The notes beneath the pieces were generated by a model that was not told the origin of the DNA, did no database searches, and worked only from the letters and a program-made list of their open reading frames with translations. A DNA stretch of 23,994 bases. Source: CAZESH01 sp964514665. GTDB taxonomy: Bacteria; Bacillota; Bacilli; Paenibacillales; KCTC-25726. The DNA is taken from positions 1 through 23,994 of the forward strand of contig CAZESH010000030.1 in the NCBI GenBank assembly GCA_964514665.1, read 5' to 3'. This document shows, one piece after another, positions 1 to 6,567 of this stretch (its first letter is position 1; each line of letters begins with the position of its first letter). The position numbers and the translations under genes are program-made.

Positions 1-1
1 G

Positions 2-376
2 TCCAATTCTGTCGGAAAGCTCAAGGCTGAGGAAGAAGAACTGAAGCGGCTTGAAAACGAAAAGACGGCATTGCAGCTTACTTTGTCACAGATTGCTTCA
101 GGTAAGAGCACCGTATCGGACGTACGCATGACGCAGGATTATATCGAACACCTGGGACTGCAGATTGAACACAAACACCAGCACGTGCTGCAAGCGCAAA
201 ATCAGGTTGTCGATCATAAGCAGGCATTAACCGACAGGATGGTTGACGAGAAGGTATGGACAACCGCCAAAGAAAAGGAGTTTAAGCACTTTATATCGGT
301 ATTTTCAAAAAAGGAACAACAAGAAATAGACGAAATAGCGTCCGTACGGCACGATTTGTCCAGCGGGGGACGCTAA
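2..376 (+). CDS. fliJ: Flagellar export chaperone FliJ, 3' part (5' end outside window)
   Basis: The reading frame is open from base 2 to a TAA at 374-376, giving 124 visible residues, and the gene starts upstream of the window. FliJ proteins are about 145-150 residues, so roughly the first 25 are missing. The visible part is almost wholly charged and helical (Glu/Lys/Gln rich), as expected for the antiparallel coiled coil of FliJ. In the family, FliJ binds the ATPase FliI and the export gate FlhA and helps couple ATP hydrolysis and proton motive force to export. The sequence itself has few diagnostic residues. The call rests on coiled-coil character, size and position directly upstream of a ylxF/motE-like gene and fliK, the same place fliJ has in B. 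subtilis. A TTG at 71 is in frame but is an internal Leu codon, not a start. Confidence 0.82.
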   Translation, partial: SNSVGKLKAEEEELKRLENEKTALQLTLSQIASGKSTVSDVRMTQDYIEHLGLQIEHKHQHVLQAQNQVVDHKQALTDRMVDEKVWTTAKEKEFKHFISVFSKKEQQEIDEIASVRHDLSSGGR

Positions 377-421
377 CCGTTTCGGCTCGATATTTGCTTT
401 TCGGATCAGGGGGAGATAGCA

Positions 422-1318
422 ATGGCAGGCGCAGAAAAGGAACAAACCAGCTACGGCGCATTCGAGCGCTTCATCTATATTTTCTTTATTCCAACCGTCT
501 TTGCCGTTATCCTTTCCAGCGTGCTGCTGTCATTTTTTGGTTATGATGTTTTCGGTACGGCATGGCGTTTCGCCAATTCCATTCCGATTGTGGGAAAAGC
601 GATTCCAGATCCGAAACCGACGCCGTCGCCGGTTAAGGGATCTTTGCAGTCCGGTGCATCGCTTGAAGAAAGCCTGCAGAACGCCAAGCAGCTGTTGAGT
701 CAGAAAGACGCGCAAATCAGCAAGCTGTCGCAATCCGACAAAACAAAGGATGAAAAGATCAAGCAGCTGCAAGGTCAGATTCAAGCCCTGCAGGATCAAT
801 TAAAGCAAAAGACAGTGAGCGATGAAGAATATTTAAACAGGATCAAAAATCTGGCTTCCATGTATGCAGCGATGAATCCCAGCAAAGCGGCTCCCATTCT
901 GGAAAACCTGACCATACCCGAGTTGGTGCTCGTGCTCAGTCAAATGACGACGGAGCAGAGGGTGGGCGTTTTGGAAAAAATGAACGCAAAAATAGCGGCG
1001 CAAGCCTCGATTCAGCTCAAAGACGTCGTAACCGCGGAAAATTTGCAGATCGCAGCTCTTCAATCCAGGCTGCAAGAATACGATAAAAAGATTAGTGACA
1101 CTGAAAAGCTGAATAATGAGCAATTAGCCCAGACTTTTGCCGGAATGTCCGGCAAAAATTCGGCAGCGGTGCTGGATGAAATGCTGAAAACGAATCAGCC
1201 CAAGGTGATTGCGATTTTGACTGTGATGGACAGCGCTGCAAGATCGTCCATTCTTTCGGCAATCTCGGACATTTCACAGCAGGATGCGGCGAAAATAGCC
1301 GAGTTGATGTCAAAGTAG
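422..1318 (+). CDS. ylxF: Membrane-anchored MotE/MgtE_N-like flagellar protein (YlxF position)
   Basis: A 298-residue protein between fliJ and fliK, the place of ylxF in B. subtilis. An ATG at 422 follows a GGGGGAG Shine-Dalgarno. Residues about 16-39 form one hydrophobic helix, so the protein is probably anchored with most of it on one side of the membrane. Residues about 81-130 are a Lys/Gln/Glu heptad-like coiled coil. The rest carries two related helical repeats of MgtE N-terminal/FliG-middle character: about 141-200 (MYAAMNPSKAAPILENL) and about 235-298 (TFAGMSGKNSAAVLDEM). Related MotE/FlbB-type proteins in other phyla work at the motor or its cage; the exact role in Firmicutes is not settled. 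A role as a basal-body or stator-associated scaffold is inference. The gap to fliK is short, so the two are probably co-transcribed. Confidence 0.75.
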   Translation: MAGAEKEQTSYGAFERFIYIFFIPTVFAVILSSVLLSFFGYDVFGTAWRFANSIPIVGKAIPDPKPTPSPVKGSLQSGASLEESLQNAKQLLSQKDAQISKLSQSDKTKDEKIKQLQGQIQALQDQLKQKTVSDEEYLNRIKNLASMYAAMNPSKAAPILENLTIPELVLVLSQMTTEQRVGVLEKMNAKIAAQASIQLKDVVTAENLQIAALQSRLQEYDKKISDTEKLNNEQLAQTFAGMSGKNSAAVLDEMLKTNQPKVIAILTVMDSAARSSILSAISDISQQDAAKIAELMSK

Positions 1319-1342
1319 GAATCGTGCATCATCGTGCCATTG

Positions 1343-1354
1343 AAAGGAGGTGAT
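1343..1354 (+). promoter_or_regulatory. Very strong Shine-Dalgarno that decides the fliK start
   Basis: The 13 bases 1342-1354 (GAAAGGAGGTGAT) match the anti-Shine-Dalgarno consensus of Bacillales 16S rRNA without a mismatch. An upstream in-frame GTG at 1334 would place this site inside the coding region, so that longer start is unlikely. Two ATGs follow, at 1355 (4 bases after GGAGG) and 1361 (10 bases after). The second has the more usual spacing. Confidence 0.8.
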
Positions 1355-1360
1355 ATGAAA

Positions 1361-2977
1361 ATGAATGCACTCGCGCAAAATATTGCCAAACCGGCAACAG
1401 GAGCAATGAAAGTCGCTTCTGCCAGCTCTTCGGGAACAACGGCCGATTCGACGCAAACCGCCAAGGGAAACGGAGATGCTTTTTCCAAGCTTTTGGTCAA
1501 GGCATTGGAAGGCGGTCAAGATCAATCCGCTGCAAAAACCGGTCCGCGCACCGAGGACAATGAGAATAACCAGCAGCAGCCGAATATCGGCGATTTGAGC
1601 GCTGTACTGATGACGTTGATCGATCCGCAGCTGCTGCAGAAGCTGATGACGGCTCCCGATGCCAAAAGCCTGAGCGGCTTGTCGCAGACCGTGGTCAAAC
1701 TGGTCAGTCAATTAACGCAGACTGATCAACAGGTACTGCTAGGCGGGGATCAAACAAAAGCTCTTGTTGCGGCCGTGGAAAATCTTCTGAAGGAAAACCG
1801 CGTTCAGCCGACAAACGTTATGCCCGCAGCAGCTATTAAACCCGCAGTTTCAGGTCAAGCGGATATGCTTCAGACACCCGTCACGTTAAAGCAGTTCCAA
1901 AACGTGATCGGTCAGCTTTTAGAGCAGTCGAATGCTGTTCCCCGGAGCGATGAATGGAACAAAGCAGCAGCAAGTATCAGCACTCAGCTGGCATCGCTTG
2001 CTAAAGAAGCGGTTGTCATGATGGTCCGTGAGCAGGCCGGCAACCAAGGCGCGACATTAACGCCGCAAAAGCTTGAAAAGGTCGATCAGGATGTTTTGAG
2101 CTCCTTCTTGACGGCAGCTTCGGCGAACAGTCAAAGCAAGGGTAAAACCCATTCAAGCCCTGATAACAAGGGGGTCAGTTCCACTGGCTTGTTCATGAAA
2201 GCGGGAGAAGAGCATAACGCGAAAGCACTTTCCGGGGTATGGCAAGCTGGAGGACAGCAAACTGCCAAAGCAGCAGGAGAGGCCAAGCAGACCGCCGTTC
2301 AGCCGACAAACGGCAGCATTGCATTGATGATGAAGCATGCTCTGCCTAGTCGACAATGGACGATGCAGGCTGTGCAGCCGTCAATGGAACAACCGAGCAG
2401 CGACACCGGCACTGCCGTAAAAGCGGCCGCCGACCCTTCGCAAGCTTTAACCCTGCAGATACCGCCGCTTCAACCCCGGGTGGTTGACGCACTGCCCAAG
2501 CAAGTACCTATACTTATGCAAGCGCAAAATTTTGCCGAGGATTTTTCCCAATTTATGCTGAAGTCAATAAAAATCAATGAAGTTTCCGGAATCAGCGAAG
2601 CGAAAATTTCCTTGGTGCCGGAGCATTTAGGCAAGCTGGATGTTCAACTGACGATGCATAACGGTCAACTGGTTGCCCAATTTTTTGCAGAAAATGCACA
2701 TGCCAAAGATTTGTTGGAAGGTCAAATGCAGCAATTGAGAACGGTTTTGCAAAACCAAGGCATTCAGGTGGACAAGCTTCAGGTCTCTCAGCAGTCGGGG
2801 ATGCACTCGCAGATGTTTCAAGAGCAAAACCGGCAATCTTCCTCCCAGCAGCATGGGGGACAAGGAAAAAGGAAGGCCGCTTACATTGCCTCCGATTTCA
2901 GCGACAAATTGACTGCTCAGGAAGAGGAATCGCAGCACTACATGCTGTACGGTAATTCCTTCAACGTAACGGCATAA
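1361..2977 (+). CDS. fliK: Flagellar hook-length control protein FliK
   Basis: FliK measures hook length and switches the export gate (through FlhB) from rod/hook to filament substrates. From ATG 1361 the product is 538 residues; ATG 1355 would add two residues. The N-terminal two thirds is low-complexity, rich in Ala, Gln, Ser and Lys, as expected for the secreted ruler part. The conserved C-terminal Flg_hook domain lies at about 405-490, with ISLVPEHLGKLDVQL and a following stretch of FAENAHAKDLLEGQ and LRTVLQNQGI. After it comes a Gln/Ser-rich basic tail. A 17-base direct repeat (1801-1817 and 2296-2312) encodes the peptide VQPTN twice. The gene sits between the ylxF-like gene and flgD, as in B. 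subtilis. The C-terminal domain makes the call secure. Confidence 0.93.
   Translation: MNALAQNIAKPATGAMKVASASSSGTTADSTQTAKGNGDAFSKLLVKALEGGQDQSAAKTGPRTEDNENNQQQPNIGDLSAVLMTLIDPQLLQKLMTAPDAKSLSGLSQTVVKLVSQLTQTDQQVLLGGDQTKALVAAVENLLKENRVQPTNVMPAAAIKPAVSGQADMLQTPVTLKQFQNVIGQLLEQSNAVPRSDEWNKAAASISTQLASLAKEAVVMMVREQAGNQGATLTPQKLEKVDQDVLSSFLTAASANSQSKGKTHSSPDNKGVSSTGLFMKAGEEHNAKALSGVWQAGGQQTAKAAGEAKQTAVQPTNGSIALMMKHALPSRQWTMQAVQPSMEQPSSDTGTAVKAAADPSQALTLQIPPLQPRVVDALPKQVPILMQAQNFAEDFSQFMLKSIKINEVSGISEAKISLVPEHLGKLDVQLTMHNGQLVAQFFAENAHAKDLLEGQMQQLRTVLQNQGIQVDKLQVSQQSGMHSQMFQEQNRQSSSQQHGGQGKRKAAYIASDFSDKLTAQEEESQHYMLYGNSFNVTA
1801..2312 (+). repeat. Pair of 17-base direct repeats inside fliK
   Basis: The sequence CGTTCAGCCGACAAACG occurs exactly at 1801-1817 and again at 2296-2312, about 480 bases apart and in the same reading frame (both encode VQPTN). 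It lies in the low-complexity ruler region of FliK. It may be a trace of internal duplication or chance in a Gln/Pro-rich stretch. Confidence 0.6.
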
Positions 2978-3011
2978 TGGTCAGACATTCAGGGTTTGGG
3001 AGGTGGAAAGT

Positions 3012-3464
3012 ATGTCGAACAGCATTGTTTCAACCAAGAGCGTATGGCCCAATTATGCTGCCCAAAATGTGCAAACGGCTGCAGCCAGCGATAAAACGAA
3101 AACTTTGGGCAAAAACGAATTCATGAAAATTCTCATTACCCAGCTGCAAAATCAGGACCCCATGCAGCCTTTGCAGGATCGCGACTTCATAGCGCAAATG
3201 GCACAGTTTTCTTCGGTGGAACAAATTATGAACATGGCTGATGAAATGAAGCAGATGCGGCAATCGCTCGGATGGGCATCCAGCCTGATAGGAAAAACCG
3301 TTTCTTGGCAGGATTCTGCAAATCCGGACTCAGCTTCTACGACAAAAAGCGGAATCGTCTCCGCCATTCTGGTCAAAAGCGGCAGCCAATATGCAAAAGT
3401 GGAAGGAGAGGATATTCCGATGGATTCGATCACTTCGGTTGCAGATTCGGCGGGAACGCCATGA
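3012..3464 (+). CDS. flgD: Flagellar hook-capping protein FlgD
   Basis: FlgD caps the growing hook and directs hook subunit assembly, then is lost. The start is taken at ATG 3012, eight bases after GGGAGG (2998-3003), rather than the in-frame GTG at 3004-3005 that overlaps this site. The product is 150 residues. The diagnostic FlgD N-terminal core is present at about residues 35-80: FMKILITQLQNQDPMQP, then DRDFIAQMAQFSSVEQI. The protein lacks the long C-terminal Tudor/FnIII-like part of enterobacterial FlgD and is similar in size to the short Bacillus form. Its TGA overlaps the next ATG (ATGA at 3461-3464), so translation of the two is probably coupled. Confidence 0.93.
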   Translation: MSNSIVSTKSVWPNYAAQNVQTAAASDKTKTLGKNEFMKILITQLQNQDPMQPLQDRDFIAQMAQFSSVEQIMNMADEMKQMRQSLGWASSLIGKTVSWQDSANPDSASTTKSGIVSAILVKSGSQYAKVEGEDIPMDSITSVADSAGTP

Positions 3465-3856
3465 CGGAGCCGATCAATCTAGGACGACTCTACCCGAATG
3501 TAATGCCTCCGGGCGGAGTATCTTCCAAACGGCCGCACGCAGGAGGAACCCTTCCGGGAAACGTTCAAGGCAAGTCTTTTCAGGATGTTTTCCATGAACA
3601 AGCTCTGCGCATTAGTCAGCATGCGGAACAGCGCTTGAAGCAAAGAGGCATTACGCTGCAAAGCGAGCAGCTGAAAAAAATCGAAACCGCTGTTGACAAA
3701 GCTGCCGCAAAAGGAGCAAAGGATTCTTTGGTTTTAATGAAGGATCTGGCTTTGATCGTAAATGTCAAGAATCGTACGGTGATAACGGCAATGGATGGAG
3801 CTTCGCTGAAGGATAATGTGTTCACCAATATTGACAGTGCAGTAATTGTAGAATGA
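3461..3856 (+). CDS. Conserved flagellar-operon protein (TIGR02530-like), between flgD and flgE
   Basis: A 131-residue protein whose ATG overlaps the flgD stop codon by four bases. An in-frame opening runs upstream inside flgD but has no ribosome binding site and would overlap a real gene. The conserved features are a helical HAEQRLKQRGI segment at about 55-65, a LKKIETAVDKAAAKGAKDSL helix, and a C-terminal beta segment, VNVKNRTVITAMDG, ending FTNIDSAVIVE. This pattern matches the family known only as flagellar operon protein TIGR02530, typical of Firmicutes fla loci. The N-terminal 40 residues are Pro/Gly rich and look unstructured. No biochemical role is established. Its coupling to flgD and position just before the hook gene suggest a cytoplasmic helper of hook export, which is inference. 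Confidence 0.82.
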   Translation: MTEPINLGRLYPNVMPPGGVSSKRPHAGGTLPGNVQGKSFQDVFHEQALRISQHAEQRLKQRGITLQSEQLKKIETAVDKAAAKGAKDSLVLMKDLALIVNVKNRTVITAMDGASLKDNVFTNIDSAVIVE

Positions 3857-3865
3857 ATCAATAAC

Positions 3866-3888
3866 GGGCTGGTCCGGTAAGGAAGCCC
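3866..3888 (+). other. Possible RNA hairpin before the hook gene
   Basis: GGGCT (3866-3870) pairs with AGCCC (3884-3888), and inside it TCC (3873-3875) pairs with GGA (3881-3883) around the loop GGTAA, with a two-base GG bulge. A second GGGCT at 3890-3894 could compete for the same AGCCC. No T-run follows, so it is not an intrinsic terminator. It lies in the 89-base gap before flgE. Stability has not been calculated. Confidence 0.35.
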
Positions 3889-3945
3889 TGGGCTGTGGAA
3901 CGACGGAAGCAGCTTGCATCTATATTCGAATTGGAGGAAACGCAT

Positions 3946-4764
3946 ATGTTAAGATCGCTTTATTCAGGGATTTCCGGAATGCGTGGTTTTCAGACCAAAC
4001 TGGACGTAATCGGCAACAACATCGCCAATGTAAACACGGTCGGATTTAAGGCGGGGAGGACGATGTTCAAGGATATTTTGAGCCAAACCATGTCCGGTGT
4101 TACAGCACCTGTCGACGGAAAAGGCGGGATCAATGCCAAGCAGGTCGGACTCGGCGTTTCAATAGCCGCCATCGATACCGTGCATACGCCCGGCAGCGCC
4201 ATGACGACAAATAATGTAACGGATTTAAGAATAGACGGAGACGGTTTTTTTGCGGTAAAAACAAGCGAGGATCAAGAAACGCCCTATTTGACCCGGGCCG
4301 GCAATTTCACGCTGGACGCCGAGCGCAAGCTGGTGAATGCGGACGGCATGCTGGTTATGGATTCCGGAGGTGCGGCGATTCAACTCGGTGAGGATGTAAC
4401 CAGCTTTTCAATTTCGCAGTCCGGCGAAATTATATCCGTTCATGCTGACGGCACTTCTGAACCTACGGGCATAAAAGTCGGCGTAATCAAAGTCACGAAT
4501 CCGGGAGGATTGGAAAAAGTCGGCGGCAATTTGTACCGCAGCACGCCGAACTCGGTTTTGGACGGAGCGCTGACATATTCCGAAGCGAATGATCCCACTG
4601 CCGGAACCGGCGCGATCATTTCCGGTCAGCTGGAAATGTCGAATGTGGATCTGACATCGGAATTCACGGAAATGATTGTCGCACAACGCGGCTTTCAGGC
4701 CAATTCCAGAATCATTACGACCTCTGACGAAATTCTTCAGGAAGTCGTCAACCTTAAACGATAG
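3946..4764 (+). CDS. flgE: Flagellar hook protein FlgE (FlgG-like short form)
   Basis: The hook subunit, a rod/hook-family protein exported through the flagellar gate. ATG 3946 follows GGAGGA with seven-base spacing; an in-frame GTG upstream has no such site. The product is 272 residues, close to the 264-residue hook protein of B. subtilis, which is often annotated as FlgG because it lacks the large enterobacterial D2 domain. The N-terminal rod motif is clear (SLYSGISGMRGFQTKLDVIG then NNIANVNTVGFKAGR). The C-terminal D0 helix is also clear (LEMSNVDLTSEFTEMIVAQRGFQANSRII). Both termini form the coiled coil that packs in the hook core. The middle has DLRIDGDGFFAV, typical of the family. FlgE is favoured over the distal-rod FlgG by its place after fliK and flgD. 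Confidence 0.88.
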   Translation: MLRSLYSGISGMRGFQTKLDVIGNNIANVNTVGFKAGRTMFKDILSQTMSGVTAPVDGKGGINAKQVGLGVSIAAIDTVHTPGSAMTTNNVTDLRIDGDGFFAVKTSEDQETPYLTRAGNFTLDAERKLVNADGMLVMDSGGAAIQLGEDVTSFSISQSGEIISVHADGTSEPTGIKVGVIKVTNPGGLEKVGGNLYRSTPNSVLDGALTYSEANDPTAGTGAIISGQLEMSNVDLTSEFTEMIVAQRGFQANSRIITTSDEILQEVVNLKR

Positions 4765-4781
4765 TTTCAATAGTAACGTGA

Positions 4782-4812
4782 CCGGACAGCAGCTATCAAG
4801 CGCTCTGTCCGG
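4782..4812 (+). other. Strong hairpin between flgE and swrD
   Basis: CCGGACAG (4782-4789) pairs perfectly with CTGTCCGG (4805-4812), and AGC (4791-4793) continues the stem with GCT (4802-4804), leaving one bulged C at 4790 and an eight-base loop (4794-4801). This gives about 11 base pairs, mostly GC. The following bases (CTTGAATTAAAGG) contain no T-run, so it does not look like an intrinsic terminator. It begins 18 bases after the flgE stop codon. Possible roles are protecting the 3' end of the abundant hook message or partial attenuation; both are inference. Confidence 0.6.
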
Positions 4813-4835
4813 CTTGAATTAAAGGGGGTAGAGCA

Positions 4836-5057
4836 ATGATCTCCGTAACCCGATTAAACGGCACGAAGATTACGATCAATGCGCTGCTGATCGAAACGAT
4901 AGAAGCGACTCCGGATACCATCATCACATTGACGACGGGCAAAAAATTTATTGTTCTCGAGAAGGTGGTTGATGTGGTAAGCTTAGTGCAAAACTATATG
5001 AGAAATATCGGGGTTATTCGACTTGCTATAAAGAATCAGAATACGGAGGGTTCGTAG
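4836..5057 (+). CDS. swrD: Swarming motility protein SwrD / FlbD family
   Basis: A 73-residue protein. ATG 4836 follows AAAGGGGG with normal spacing. It starts MISVTRLNGTKITINALLIE and continues with ETIEATPDTIITLTTGKKF, the hallmark of the FlbD/YlzI (SwrD) family found between the hook gene and fliL. In B. subtilis SwrD is needed for swarming and raises flagellar torque, probably by acting on the stators. The C-terminal part is basic and helical. The stop codon TAG shares one base with the GTG start of fliL (TAGTG), which suggests coupled translation. This Firmicute protein should not be confused with the unrelated Caulobacter transcription factor also called FlbD. Confidence 0.88.
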   Translation: MISVTRLNGTKITINALLIETIEATPDTIITLTTGKKFIVLEKVVDVVSLVQNYMRNIGVIRLAIKNQNTEGS

Positions 5058-5530
5058 TGTTCAAAAAAATGATTCCCGTACTCATCATCGTCCTGATATC
5101 CATTACCTTAATCATTTCAGCCGCCGTGATTTTGTGGACTTATTTAGACAGGTCACCCGCAAGTGCAGATCCCAACAAACAAGCCGTGAATTCTGTCCAA
5201 TCCGTAAAACCGCAAGATAAAACGGCCAAGCAAATCAGTGATTTAACCGTAAAAATGGATGATATTACTACCAATTTGTCGAATAATCAATTTATCAAAA
5301 TCGGTTTTGCCTTTGAGCTGGAGAACAAAAAAACGACAGAGGAATTCTCGCTGCTCGATTTCAAAGTCAAGAGCATCATCATCGAAACATTGTCGGATCT
5401 TACACCTGAACAAATCAAAGGCAGCAAGGGCATCGACTTTTTATCGACATCGCTGATGAACAAAATCAACTTGATTTTGCAGGAAGGCAAGGTAACGCAT
5501 ATCAACATAACGAATTTTGTGCTTTCTTAA
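5057..5530 (+). CDS. fliL: Flagellar basal-body protein FliL
   Basis: A single-pass inner-membrane protein that surrounds the stator units and supports torque and stator activation. The start is a GTG at 5057, overlapping the swrD stop by one base, with GGAGGG six bases upstream. The product is 157 residues: a basic N-terminus (MFKKM), one hydrophobic helix at about 6-28, a polar linker rich in Ser/Asn/Gln to about 65, then the FliL periplasmic-type domain (SPFH-like fold) in the C-terminal half, here facing the outside. The last residues, THINITNFVLS, match the usual FliL C-terminus. Sequence conservation in FliL is weak, so the call also leans on position upstream of fliM. Confidence 0.88.
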   Translation: MFKKMIPVLIIVLISITLIISAAVILWTYLDRSPASADPNKQAVNSVQSVKPQDKTAKQISDLTVKMDDITTNLSNNQFIKIGFAFELENKKTTEEFSLLDFKVKSIIIETLSDLTPEQIKGSKGIDFLSTSLMNKINLILQEGKVTHINITNFVLS

Positions 5531-5568
5531 CAGCGCGGTTCATGCCTGATAGGTGGGGGTGATTTTGA

Positions 5569-6567
5569 TTGGTAGATGTTCTCTCGCAAAATGAGATAGA
5601 CGCGCTTCTCGCAGCGCTTTCATCCGGGGAGATGGACGCGGAGGAGCTGAAAAAGGAAGAAAATACGCGCAAGGTTCGAACCTATGATTTTAAGCGTGCC
5701 GTACGCTTTTCAAAGGACCATATCCGCAGCCTGACACGTATACATGAAAACTTTGCCCGTTATTTAACGACATACTTTTCCGCCCAGCTGCGCACATTTG
5801 TGCAAATCAATGTAGTCAGTGTCGATCAGCTTCCGTATGACGAATTTATTCGTTCCGTACCGAAAATGACCATCCTGAATGTTTTTGAAGCAGAACCGTT
5901 GGAAGGAAGAATGGTGATGGAGGTGCATCCCAATGTGGCCTTCGCCATGCTGGACAGACTGCTTGGCGGGCAGGGCAGTTCTCCTTCGAAAACAAGCGCA
6001 TTGACGGAAATCGAAACGATCGTGATGGAACGCATTTTCAGCCGCACCTTCGAAAGCCTTCAGGAAGCTTGGAAAACCGTATATGATATTACGCCCAGGA
6101 TGGAAGGCTTGGAAACAAACCCGCAGTTTTTGCAGCTGGTTTCTCCTAACGAAACGATTGCCCTGATTTCGCTAAGCACCAAAATCGGAGATACGACGGG
6201 AATGATCAACCTTTGTATACCACATGTCGTGCTTGAGCCGATCATGCCGCGGTTATCCGTTCACCATTGGTTCGTTTTGCAAAAAAAGAACCGGGTGGCG
6301 CAGGAGGTTGAGGCCATTCAAGGCAGAGTCAGACAAACCAAGCTTCCGCTAATCGCCCAACTGGGGCACTCGCAAATTTCCGTGAACGAATTTCTCAATC
6401 TTTCGGTCGGAGATGTGATATCACTCAACAAATCTATATCCAGCGGGCTTCAAGTAAAAATTGGAAACAAATTAAAATTTCTGGGCAATCCAGGAACCGT
6501 CAAAGGAAAGATGGCGGTAGAAATTTCTGAAATTGTCGAGGAAGGAGTGGACTACGATGGCCGGTAA
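5569..6567 (+). CDS. fliM: Flagellar motor switch protein FliM
   Basis: A C-ring protein that receives CheY-P and reverses rotation. The start is TTG 5569, preceded by the AGGTGGGGGTGAT region at 5551-5563. The product is 332 residues, as in B. subtilis. The N-terminal CheY-P binding peptide LSQNEIDALL lies at residues 5-14. The middle domain (about 45-230), related to CheC, contains YDFKRAVRFSKDHIRSLTRI and LDRLLGGQG. The C-terminal SpoA (FliN-like) domain, about 250-330, includes LSVGDVISLNKSISSGLQV. The last 11 bases overlap the start of fliY, so the two switch proteins are probably made in a coupled way. Confidence 0.96.
   Translation: MVDVLSQNEIDALLAALSSGEMDAEELKKEENTRKVRTYDFKRAVRFSKDHIRSLTRIHENFARYLTTYFSAQLRTFVQINVVSVDQLPYDEFIRSVPKMTILNVFEAEPLEGRMVMEVHPNVAFAMLDRLLGGQGSSPSKTSALTEIETIVMERIFSRTFESLQEAWKTVYDITPRMEGLETNPQFLQLVSPNETIALISLSTKIGDTTGMINLCIPHVVLEPIMPRLSVHHWFVLQKKNRVAQEVEAIQGRVRQTKLPLIAQLGHSQISVNEFLNLSVGDVISLNKSISSGLQVKIGNKLKFLGNPGTVKGKMAVEISEIVEEGVDYDGR

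Noticed and set aside
1334..1360. GTG 1334 as the fliK start
   Set aside because: It would place a perfect 13-base Shine-Dalgarno inside the coding region; ATG 1361 (or 1355) fits better.
3272..3460. 63-codon upstream extension of the flagellar-operon gene inside flgD
   Set aside because: It overlaps the certain flgD reading frame, has no ribosome site and looks like out-of-frame sequence; ATG 3461 overlapping the flgD stop is the clear start.
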